Positions 40,691 to 47,527 of a DNA stretch of 64,000 nucleotides are shown in pieces (position 1 is the first letter of the stretch; each line of letters opens with the position of its first letter). Location of the stretch: positions 62,001-126,000 of the forward strand of contig NZ_JARUKV010000009.1 in assembly GCF_029688865.1 (NCBI RefSeq). Direction: 5' to 3'. Under the pieces are notes generated by a model. It made no database searches. It was given only the letters and a program-made list of their open reading frames with translations, and was not told where the DNA came from. This stretch comes from Natronococcus sp. A-GB7. Lineage in GTDB: Archaea > Halobacteriota > Halobacteria > Halobacteriales > Natrialbaceae. A program made the position numbers and the translations under genes.

Positions 40691-42472
40691 CTACTGGTCG
40701 TCGACGTACCGCCCTCGCCCCTCGACGTCCGCGAGACGCTCGAGCACGCGCTCTTCGCCCTCCTCACGATACCCCTCTCGCAGGGCCGTCCGCAGGGGGT
40801 CGGGATCGTCGGCGGTCCCGACGAGGCTCTGGTCGAAGACGTGCAGATCCATCGCGTAGTCCTCGACGTGGTCGGTGTGGTAGCCGAGTCCGAAGTCGAT
40901 GAGGTACGCCCGGTTCGCGCCGTCGGGCTCGCGGTCTCCGTCCGCACGGCCGACTCTGACGTTTCGCGTCGTCGGGTCGCCGTGGACAAACCCGGTCCGG
41001 TGGAGCCGCGCGAGGTGTCCGGCGACCTCGCGGACTCGTTCCGGCGAGAGCGCCGTTCGAAGGTCCTCCCGGCCGACGTACTCGAGTTCGAGCCGCGACT
41101 CGCGTCCGTCGACGTCCGAGAGCACGGGTGTCGGCACGCCCTCTCGTCGGGCGAGGCTCGTCAGTCGCGCCTCGATACGGGTTCGCTCGCGCCGGAGCCG
41201 CTCGTCGAGTTCGGGATGGCGGTACGTCTTGGGTTCGCGGCGCTTGGTCGCTCGTCCCGCCTCGGGCTCGAGATCGACGAGCGCTTCCGCACCCTGGACG
41301 CTGCCTTCCTCGCGGCCGAGGGTTACGTCGGACTCGTCGGCTCGTTCACGGCTCCCTCCGGTCGCCGTTCGCTGTTCCGAGGCGTTCGCTTCGCTCCCGC
41401 CTCGCTGCTCGCGGCTCCTCTCGTCGCCGCTTGCGGTTCCGAGGAACTCGCTCCGTTCGTTCCCCGCTCGCCACGTTACGGGTACCTGATCGGGGCGGAA
41501 ATCCGGGTCCACCCGCGAGTCTGCTATCGCGAGCGTGTCGCCGGCGTCGTACATCTTCGCGCCGAGCACGGCGATCATCCCCGCGTTGTCCCGCAGGAAC
41601 CGCGGCTCGGGCGCGTGAAAGCTCGCGCCGCGCTGGGCACACATCTCCCCGAGCATCTCCCGGAGGCGGGCGTTCTGGCCGACCCCACCCCCGAGGACGA
41701 GTTCGTCGCTACCGGTCAGCGAGAGCGCCCGCTCCGATACTTCGGTCAGCATGCCGAAGATATGCTCCTGAAGCGAGTAGCAGACGTCCTCGACGGCCGT
41801 CCCATCGTCGACGGCCTGCTTGGCCGCGCTCATGATTCCCGAGAACGAGAAGTCCATCCCCTTGACGACGTAGGGCAAGTCGACGTAGTCGCCGTCTTTG
41901 GCGGCCGCCTCGACCTTCGGTCCGCCGGGATGGGACCAGCCGACGTGACGGGTGAACTTGTCGATGGCGTTGCCGACCCCGGTGTCCATCGTCTCGCCCA
42001 GAACACGGTAGCGACCGTTGCGATACGCCAGCAGGTGGGCGTTCGCGCCGCTTGCGTTCAGACAGACCGGCGAGTCGAACCCGGAGGTGTGGCGACCGAT
42101 CTCGAGGTGGGCGACCATGTGGTTCACCCCTACGAGCGGTACCTCGAGGGACTGACTCAGGGCCCGCGCGGCCGTCCCGACGATCCGAAGACAGGGGCCG
42201 AGACCGGGACCGCGGGAGAACGCGATGCAGTCGACGGGCGGTTCGTCTTCGGCCCCATCGTACGTTTCGCGAGCGCGCTCGAGGACCGTCTCTACGACTC
42301 GAGGGACGGCATCGTGCATATGTTCGGCGGCCTCGCGAGGATGGATGCCGCCGCTTTCGGGCTGGTAGGCATCGCTCTCGATGACGACCTCGTCGGTCGC
42401 AGCGTCGTAGAGGGCTGCGCTGGCCGCCCAGGCGGTACCCTCGATGCCGAGAACGCGGGTGTGAGAACTCAC
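40691..42472 (-). CDS. Fused Kae1 (TsaD) / Bud32 protein
   Basis: A 593-residue fusion making two KEOPS subunits for the t6A modification of tRNA. Kae1 occupies residues 1-330: RVLGIEGTAWA, HMVAH metal ligands at 118-122, SGANAHLLAYRNGRY and VLGGGVGQNARLREML. The Bud32 kinase covers about 415-593 with HRTGFVHGDPTTRNVRVG and YLIDFGLGYHTDHVEDYA. The two are joined by an unusually long, low-complexity linker, about 75 residues rich in Ser/Glu/Arg/Gly. Such fusions are known in archaea including haloarchaea. It lies downstream of S24e and S27ae on the same strand, an arrangement seen in archaea. Confidence 0.95.
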   Translation of the reverse strand: MSSHTRVLGIEGTAWAASAALYDAATDEVVIESDAYQPESGGIHPREAAEHMHDAVPRVVETVLERARETYDGAEDEPPVDCIAFSRGPGLGPCLRIVGTAARALSQSLEVPLVGVNHMVAHLEIGRHTSGFDSPVCLNASGANAHLLAYRNGRYRVLGETMDTGVGNAIDKFTRHVGWSHPGGPKVEAAAKDGDYVDLPYVVKGMDFSFSGIMSAAKQAVDDGTAVEDVCYSLQEHIFGMLTEVSERALSLTGSDELVLGGGVGQNARLREMLGEMCAQRGASFHAPEPRFLRDNAGMIAVLGAKMYDAGDTLAIADSRVDPDFRPDQVPVTWRAGNERSEFLGTASGDERSREQRGGSEANASEQRTATGGSRERADESDVTLGREEGSVQGAEALVDLEPEAGRATKRREPKTYRHPELDERLRRERTRIEARLTSLARREGVPTPVLSDVDGRESRLELEYVGREDLRTALSPERVREVAGHLARLHRTGFVHGDPTTRNVRVGRADGDREPDGANRAYLIDFGLGYHTDHVEDYAMDLHVFDQSLVGTADDPDPLRTALREGYREEGEERVLERLADVEGRGRYVDDQ

Positions 42473-42584
42473 GGCTTGTGGAATCGTGATGTGCTGTAAG
42501 GGCGCGACAGAACGAGCGGTCGGGACGCGTTACGCGTGCGGTAGCACGTTGCCGCGCTCACGGCCGTTGGCCGTTCGCGTCTTC

Positions 42585-42613
42585 CGATGCCCCTCGCTTC
42601 GCTCGGCGCATCG
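42585..42613 (-). terminator. Imperfect hairpin after the S27ae gene
   Basis: Six perfect base pairs, cgatgc / gcatcg, enclose a GC-rich core with a further partial match. The hairpin begins three bases past the S27ae stop on the minus strand. It may attenuate transcription between the ribosomal genes and the Kae1-Bud32 gene, or be a dispersed repeat. Confidence 0.3.
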
Positions 42614-42616
42614 CAG

Positions 42617-42751
42617 CTACTCCCACTCGGTGTAACTGCACTTCCCGCAGTGCAGTCGGTCGCCGTGGTCGGCGAGGAAGGTGTCGCCACAGCGAGGACA
42701 CTCCTCGCGGTTCTTGCTGCCGTCGTCGTCGTAGAGTTCGTAGCGAGCCAT
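42617..42751 (-). CDS. rps27ae: Small-subunit ribosomal protein eS31 (S27ae)
   Basis: A 44-residue zinc-ribbon ribosomal protein. It begins [17 protein letters not shown] and has two zinc knuckles, CPRCG and CGKC, ending YTEWE. In eukaryotes it is fused to ubiquitin; archaea have it alone. It follows S24e with no gap: the S24e stop TAA directly abuts the ATG. Component of the 30S subunit. Shorter than 60 codons and easily missed. Confidence 0.95.
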   Translation of the reverse strand: MARYELYDDDGSKNREECPRCGDTFLADHGDRLHCGKCSYTEWE

Positions 42752-43069
42752 TTACGCCTCCTCCGCGTCGGCCTCTGCGTCGTCGGCGTCGCCGACGATC
42801 TTGTTGCGCTCGAGCATGTGCTCCTGCTCGACGTCGCGGGCGTGGTCGGCCGTCTCGTAGACCTTGGCTTGGCCGACGGTCTTTCGCATCCCGAACTTGG
42901 TGTCGAGCTTGCGGACGACGACCTCGTCGGCGTCCTTGTTCATCTTCGCCGCGAGGCTGTCCCGAACCTGGAGTCGCTCCGGGGTGGCGTCGTCGTGGGA
43001 CAGTTCGAAGGTCACGTCCGTGCGGTGCAACATGGGGTTTTCCTCTTCGGAAATGATGTCGACGTCCAT
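42752..43069 (-). CDS. rps24e: Small-subunit ribosomal protein eS24
   Basis: A 105-residue eS24 family protein: MDVDIISEEENPMLHRTDVTFELSH, a core VRDSLAAKMNKDADEVVVRKLDTKFG and an acidic tail. The family binds 16S rRNA in the small subunit. Upstream on the minus strand, cttttagg near 43108-43115 may be the TATA box, giving a leader of about 15 bases. It heads the cluster S24e, S27ae, Kae1-Bud32. Confidence 0.97.
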   Translation of the reverse strand: MDVDIISEEENPMLHRTDVTFELSHDDATPERLQVRDSLAAKMNKDADEVVVRKLDTKFGMRKTVGQAKVYETADHARDVEQEHMLERNKIVGDADDAEADAEEA

Positions 43070-43248
43070 GATATCACTCAGTTACGCTAGTATCCCCGTG
43101 TAGCGCCTAAAAGGATTTCGAAGCGACCGATGCTCACCGGCGGCTGTCCGGTATCGCCCGAGCGAGCACCGCGAGTTCCCGTGCTCGACCGTCGGACGTT
43201 CGGCTCGAGGTGCCGTTCGATCCGATCACGCCACCCTCGAGCAGAAGA

Positions 43249-43258
43249 CATATTATTC
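43249..43258 (+). promoter_or_regulatory. TATA box deciding the start of the beta-propeller gene
   Basis: The run catattattc is centred about 30 bases before GTG 43283 but only 12 before the in-frame GTG at 43265. The transcript should therefore begin at or near 43283, ruling out the longer version. Confidence 0.6.
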
Positions 43259-43282
43259 GATTGAGTGAACGCTGCGACCAAC

Positions 43283-44515
43283 GTGCTATCCAGGCGACAG
43301 CTTCTGGTAGGAGTCGGGGTGACGGGCACGACAGGTGCAGCTGCCGCGGTGAGCTCCGCGCCCCTCGCGAGCGAGCGCGACGACGGTCGCTACGACTGGC
43401 CGATGGCGCGATACGATCCCGCTGGGACGGGACACAACCCCGACGCCGCGGGGCCGAAAGACGGCGCGGAGGTCGCCTGGCAGCAGGATACCGAGTCGCC
43501 GATGCACGGGCTGACGGCGCCGATACTGCTCGGGGAGACGCTGTACGGGGTCGGCCGCCAGTCCCTCGTCGCGTTCGACCGCGAGAGCGGCGAAATCCGT
43601 TTCGCGCGGGACGGTCAGTACTGGTCGACGCCCGCTCGAGCCTCGGCGAAAGCCTACCGGAGCAATACGCTCGCTGTCAGCAGTCGAGAGGGGGTTCACG
43701 GACTGAACGCCGGCGGCGGCTACGAACTGTTCGGCCGATCGATCGGCACCGAACGCTGGCACGCTCCCGGCGAGGAAAGCCGGCGCTGGTCCGGGTCGGC
43801 GCCGCGAGAGCCCTCGCCCGTTACCGCGGACGGAACCGTGTACGCGATCGATCCCGGCTCGGACCGCGTCGTCGCCGTCGACGCGAGCAGCGGCCGCCTC
43901 GAGTGGGAGCGGACGATCGGCGATCCGCGCTCGAGCGGAACGAACCGCCCCGTCGTCAGCGAGGGGACGGTCTACGTCTCGAGCCGTCCCGGAGATCTCG
44001 TCGCCCTCGACGCCGACACCGGCGAGCGACGGTGGAGCGAGCGCCCCGATCCCCACGCCAACAGCGGTCTCAACTACCGAAATTTCCGTCCGCCGACGAT
44101 AACGGACGACGGACTCCTCGTCCCGGACCGAGAGGGGGTCGCGCTGTTCGATCCGGCTGACGGCACACTTCGGTGGGAGTACGTCCACGACGGCAACGCC
44201 ACCGACGGGAGCGCGGCCGTCGCCGACGGGACGGCGTTCGTCACCGACGGCGAAGAGTCGCTGCACGCGATCGACCTCGAGAGCGGCGAGCGGGAGTGGA
44301 CGGCCGACTACAGACCAGACGTGGAACCGGTCGTCGCCGACGGCGTCGTCTACCTCGGCTACCGGTACGCCGAACTGGTCGCGATCGACGCCGACACCGG
44401 CGAGCGACGCTTCGCCTACGACGACTCGGTCTACTTCGCACAGCCGATCGTCGGCGACGGCGTGGTGTACGTCCTCACCGACGAGGGGCTGCTGGCGCTC
44501 GAGGAGGCGAGCTAA
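43283..44515 (+). CDS. Tat-exported PQQ-like beta-propeller protein (BamB-like)
   Basis: A 410-residue secreted protein starting at GTG with MLSRRQLLVGVGVTG, a twin-arginine signal; no lipobox. The rest consists of eight-blade-type PQQ repeats with the recurring pattern Gly-x-Val-Tyr and Ala-x-Asp-x-x-Thr/Ser-Gly: GTVYAIDPGSDRVVAVD, LVALDADTGERRWSE, LHAIDLESGEREW and LVAIDADTGERRFAYDD. Such propellers act as scaffolds or as quinoprotein enzymes; catalytic residues of true dehydrogenases are not obvious, so a scaffold is more likely. The next gene starts three bases after its stop. Confidence 0.9.
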   Translation: MLSRRQLLVGVGVTGTTGAAAAVSSAPLASERDDGRYDWPMARYDPAGTGHNPDAAGPKDGAEVAWQQDTESPMHGLTAPILLGETLYGVGRQSLVAFDRESGEIRFARDGQYWSTPARASAKAYRSNTLAVSSREGVHGLNAGGGYELFGRSIGTERWHAPGEESRRWSGSAPREPSPVTADGTVYAIDPGSDRVVAVDASSGRLEWERTIGDPRSSGTNRPVVSEGTVYVSSRPGDLVALDADTGERRWSERPDPHANSGLNYRNFRPPTITDDGLLVPDREGVALFDPADGTLRWEYVHDGNATDGSAAVADGTAFVTDGEESLHAIDLESGEREWTADYRPDVEPVVADGVVYLGYRYAELVAIDADTGERRFAYDDSVYFAQPIVGDGVVYVLTDEGLLALEEAS

Positions 44516-44517
44516 CC

Positions 44518-45336
44518 GTGTCCCACGATTCCGACGACGCACACGAGTGCCGGACCGAGGGCGCGTACGACCGCCAGGAGTGGGACGTCGCGGGCGTGCT
44601 CTCGAGTGCTGCGTCGCGGCTCCGCCGGACCCCCACACTGCTCGTCCCGTTCGCGCTCGCGGGGCTGGTCCTCGGCGGTATCGATGCGCTCCGCCGTCGC
44701 GATCCGATCCCTTCCCTCGAGCACGCGGGCCTCGACGAAGCGACGATCCACCTCGAGTTCGTCGGCTATCCGACGGCGGCGAGCGGAACGGCACTGCCCC
44801 TCGAGGCGCTCGTCGGACTCGAACTCCCGTATCTCGCCTGGGGGCTCGGACTGTATGTCCTCTCGCTGCTCGCGGTCGGCGTCGCGGGCACGTTGACCCT
44901 GACCGCGCTGTTGGGCGGCGAGGCCCACCTCGAGTCGCTCCCGTCGTATCTCGGGCTCGTCGTCCTCTTCGACCTCGCTCACCGACTGGTCGGCTCGATC
45001 GGGCTCCTTCAGGAGATGGGACTGTTCGGACTCGTTCCGCTGGCGGTGGTCCTCTGGGTGCTCGTCAGGCTCTTCGCCGCCCCGGGGCTCGCCGCCGCGG
45101 GCGCGTCACCCTGGACGGCGCTTCGAGAGAGCGGACGCTGGATCGGCGGTGACGGCTGGTCGGCGCTCGGGCTGCTCTTCGCGCTCGGGGTCGGCGCCTG
45201 GCTCCTCGCCAGCGCTCCCGCCGTCGGTCCCGCTCTGACCGGCGCGCTCGTCGCTCCGGTCCACGCCGTCGCGATCGCGTCGCTGATCGAACACCGCCGC
45301 GAAAGCGGCCGATTCGCGGAGCAGTCGAAGCCGTAA
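44518..45336 (+). CDS. Polytopic membrane protein of unknown function
   Basis: A 272-residue protein starting at a GTG three bases after the propeller gene, so almost certainly co-transcribed. A hydrophilic head of about 27 residues is followed by five or six hydrophobic helices with an amphipathic loop containing REGRWIGGDGWSAL-like spacing (RESGRWIGG). The architecture resembles the N-terminal half of the SpoIIM-type protein at 8.4 kb, but no firm family link can be shown. It may anchor or export the propeller partner. Confidence 0.75.
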   Translation: MSHDSDDAHECRTEGAYDRQEWDVAGVLSSAASRLRRTPTLLVPFALAGLVLGGIDALRRRDPIPSLEHAGLDEATIHLEFVGYPTAASGTALPLEALVGLELPYLAWGLGLYVLSLLAVGVAGTLTLTALLGGEAHLESLPSYLGLVVLFDLAHRLVGSIGLLQEMGLFGLVPLAVVLWVLVRLFAAPGLAAAGASPWTALRESGRWIGGDGWSALGLLFALGVGAWLLASAPAVGPALTGALVAPVHAVAIASLIEHRRESGRFAEQSKP

Positions 45337-45405
45337 CAGGGTGAGGCGATCGGTTCACGAGGCGGTGGCGCGCGCTGGCGGTCGCCCGACCGTGAGCGAG
45401 GGTAG

Positions 45406-45425
45406 CGCGGAACCGGCGTTCCGCG
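45406..45425. repeat. Perfect 8-bp inverted repeat
   Basis: The arms cgcggaac and gttccgcg enclose the loop cggc. It lies between two convergent genes and may serve as a bidirectional terminator or be part of a dispersed repeat. Confidence 0.5.
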
Positions 45426-45435
45426 AACCATGCGA

Positions 45436-45454
45436 ACGGGCACCGCGTGCCCGT
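45436..45454. repeat. Second perfect 8-bp inverted repeat
   Basis: The arms acgggcac and gtgcccgt enclose the 3-base loop cgc, 10 bases after the first repeat. Confidence 0.5.
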
Positions 45455-45648
45455 AAGCAGGAATCGGCTGGGGAGGGTGTGGAAATCCCGCGTGCCCACG
45501 ATAAGCAACGGTATCTTTCGGGCATTACCTCGAGTTAGCGGTTTCCGATCCGTCTCTTTCGGACGTCGACTCGAGCCGATGCACGCACATCGCCGCGCAC
45601 CGCACCGACAGTCTCGAACGGAGAACCGATGGCGGCGACTACGACGAC

Positions 45649-46695
45649 CTACGCTTCGAGCACCGCTAGCCCTCGGGGCGCCTGCGCTTCGAGGCTCTCC
45701 GGCCACGCCACCTCGAGGCGGTCCCAGGAGTCGCCGAAGTCCGCGGTTCGGAACGGGCCGCGGTTGTTGACGGCGTAGACGACCCCCGGCTCGGTCCCGG
45801 CGGCGAGTTCGGCGCGGACGACCCCCTCGCCCGTGGGCAGTCCAGTACCCTCGAGGCGCTCCCAGGGCTTCCCGCCCGAACTGCGGTAGACGTACGACTC
45901 CGCCGAACTCGCGGTGTGAGCCGAGCCCGCGCCGCTGGCGCTCGAGACCAACACCGCGTCGGGGTCCCCGGGATCGGACGCGACGCTCCAGCAGTAGCGG
46001 TGCTCGAGGCCCGCCTGGGGGTGGTCCCACGACTCGCCGCCGTCGGTCGAAACTGCAAAACCGTCGCCCGCGGCCGAGTAGACGAGTCCCTCTCGATCGG
46101 GGTGGGTCGCCATGCTGTGGTTGTCCCGACGCGATCCTGGCGGACGCTCTCGCCAGCTCTCGCCGCCGTCCGTACTCAACACGAACGCCCCCGCTTCGAT
46201 CCCGACGTAGAGTCGCTCGGGATCGAACGGGTCGACCTCGAGCCAGCGGACGTGGTGGGTGTGGGGTCTGGGCGGGAAGAACCAGCTGTCGGGCGAGGGA
46301 AGGTCGGTCAGCCCCTCGAGGTGTGCCCAGGAGTCGCCGCCGTCGCTCGAGCGGTAGATCCGACTCGGCTCGGTGCCGGCGTAGACGACGTCGGGATCGT
46401 GGGGGCTGATCGTCACCGCCGTGACGGCGGCGCTCTCGAGGTTCTCGGCGCCACCGTACCCCGACTCGCGCTCGGGAACGAACTCGGTCTCGAGCGACTC
46501 GAAGGAGTCACCGTCGTCCGTCGAGCGATGGAGGCCGCTCTCGAAGGTGCCGACGAACACCCGCTCTGGAGCGCCCTGGGAGGCGGCGAGACACTCGATG
46601 TCGTGTCCCTCGAGTCGACTGGTCGTCGTCCACTCCCCGGCTCCGTCCTCGCAGACGAGCAACCGATCGCGCAGCGCGGCGTAGACGGTCGTCAT
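45649..46695 (-). CDS. BNR/sortilin-type beta-propeller protein
   Basis: A 348-residue propeller of the WD40/YVTN/BNR (Vps10/sialidase-like, plant HCF136-like) group. The Asp-box-like repeats are clear: LHRSTDDGDSFESL, IYRSSDGGDSWAHLEG, FVLSTDGGESWRE, FAVSTDGGESWDH and a last one, FRTADFGDSWDRL. There is no signal sequence, so it is probably cytoplasmic. The start MTTVYAALRDRLLVCEDG was chosen at ATG 46695; sequence upstream in frame is Ser/Pro/Arg-rich. The function may be assembly or reporting of surface structures; unknown. Confidence 0.85.
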   Translation of the reverse strand: MTTVYAALRDRLLVCEDGAGEWTTTSRLEGHDIECLAASQGAPERVFVGTFESGLHRSTDDGDSFESLETEFVPERESGYGGAENLESAAVTAVTISPHDPDVVYAGTEPSRIYRSSDGGDSWAHLEGLTDLPSPDSWFFPPRPHTHHVRWLEVDPFDPERLYVGIEAGAFVLSTDGGESWRERPPGSRRDNHSMATHPDREGLVYSAAGDGFAVSTDGGESWDHPQAGLEHRYCWSVASDPGDPDAVLVSSASGAGSAHTASSAESYVYRSSGGKPWERLEGTGLPTGEGVVRAELAAGTEPGVVYAVNNRGPFRTADFGDSWDRLEVAWPESLEAQAPRGLAVLEA

Positions 46696-46753
46696 ACCCG
46701 AGCGGAGGCGCTCGAGGCGCAGAAAGGTTCCCCCGGAACTGTCGGCCCGTCGA

Positions 46754-46951
46754 TCAGACGAACAGCCAGTAGACCCCCAGTCCGAGCCCGGCGAGGACGA
46801 CGGAGAGGGCGACCAGCACGCCGTACTTGATCGCGACGTTGCGCCGGTAGTGGGTCGCACAGACGTCGATATCCTCGTGACTCCTGAACGTCATCGTCCT
46901 GTCGGCCGCTCGCGTGCAGCCCCCCATCTGACACCGGTCGTCCGAGCCCAT
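46754..46951 (-). CDS. Small zinc-site plus membrane-helix protein
   Basis: A 65-residue protein. The first half has CQMGGC, then CATH, a spacing (Cys-x4-Cys ... Cys-x2-His) that could bind one zinc. The second half is a single membrane helix, YGVLVALSVVLAGLGLG, ending VYWLFV. Similar minimal zinc/membrane proteins are common in haloarchaea. Function is unknown. Confidence 0.7.
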   Translation of the reverse strand: MGSDDRCQMGGCTRAADRTMTFRSHEDIDVCATHYRRNVAIKYGVLVALSVVLAGLGLGVYWLFV

Positions 46952-46993
46952 ACGATGGCTCGAGTCGCCCCGATCAAATCCGTTCCGTTCGCG

Positions 46994-47389
46994 TCAGTCG
47001 ACGGCGAACGTCTCCGGGTCCATCCCGACGCCGCCGAGCCAGCACTCGAGGGTGAGCAAGACGAGCACGAGTCCGACGATCAGCATGACGAGGCCGTTGA
47101 GCAGGGTCCAGCCGCCGGCGCCGGCGAGCAGCTGGACGAACCCGAGCGTCGTCGCGCCCAGCGCGAGCACCGCCAGGCCGACGGCGCCGATGCGGGGCCA
47201 GCCGACGCCCGCGAGCCGCTCGCTGACGGCGGCGGCGACCAGCAGACAGCCGCCGACCGCGAGCCAGCCGAACAGCGCCGCCGTCACGGGCGTCGGTCCC
47301 GCGAGGGCGACGATCCCCAGCGCGAGGACGAGCGTAACGACGCCGACGCCGAGAAAGCCCCGTCGGAGGCGGTCCTTTCGATCGCTCAT
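46994..47389 (-). CDS. Membrane protein, four helices
   Basis: A 131-residue protein, basic head MSDRKDRLRRGFLG, then four closely packed hydrophobic helices and a short end MDPETFAVD. No family is recognised. ATG 47389 was chosen because upstream frame text is Arg/Pro-rich. It lies downstream of uvrA and shares its strand, separated by a strong hairpin that likely isolates the transcripts. Confidence 0.7.
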   Translation of the reverse strand: MSDRKDRLRRGFLGVGVVTLVLALGIVALAGPTPVTAALFGWLAVGGCLLVAAAVSERLAGVGWPRIGAVGLAVLALGATTLGFVQLLAGAGGWTLLNGLVMLIVGLVLVLLTLECWLGGVGMDPETFAVD

Positions 47390-47470
47390 TCGTCCGCGAG
47401 CGTAGGGTGATCGGGCTGGTAACGGTTCCGATCGCGTACCGCCCATCCCAGACGCTCTAGTAAGTCATTG

Positions 47471-47505
47471 CCGGTGCAACCGCGACCCGCCTACGGTTGC
47501 ACCGG
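47471..47505 (-). terminator. Perfect 12-bp hairpin after uvrA
   Basis: The arms ccggtgcaaccg and cggttgcaccgg match perfectly around an 11-base loop. The hairpin begins about 23 bases past the uvrA stop on the minus strand. It may be a terminator or processing site; no poly-T follows. Confidence 0.5.
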
Positions 47506-47527
47506 TACATCGGTACAGCAAACCGTC

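Larger units (their letters stand above)
45337..45648. other. 312-base gap between convergent genes, with two strong hairpins
   Basis: No gene seen. The region contains two perfect inverted repeats (at 45406-45425 and 45436-45454). It also has GC-rich text such as tcggctggggagggtgtgg, which I associate, from memory only, with dispersed non-coding repeats in haloarchaeal genomes. Confidence 0.5.
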
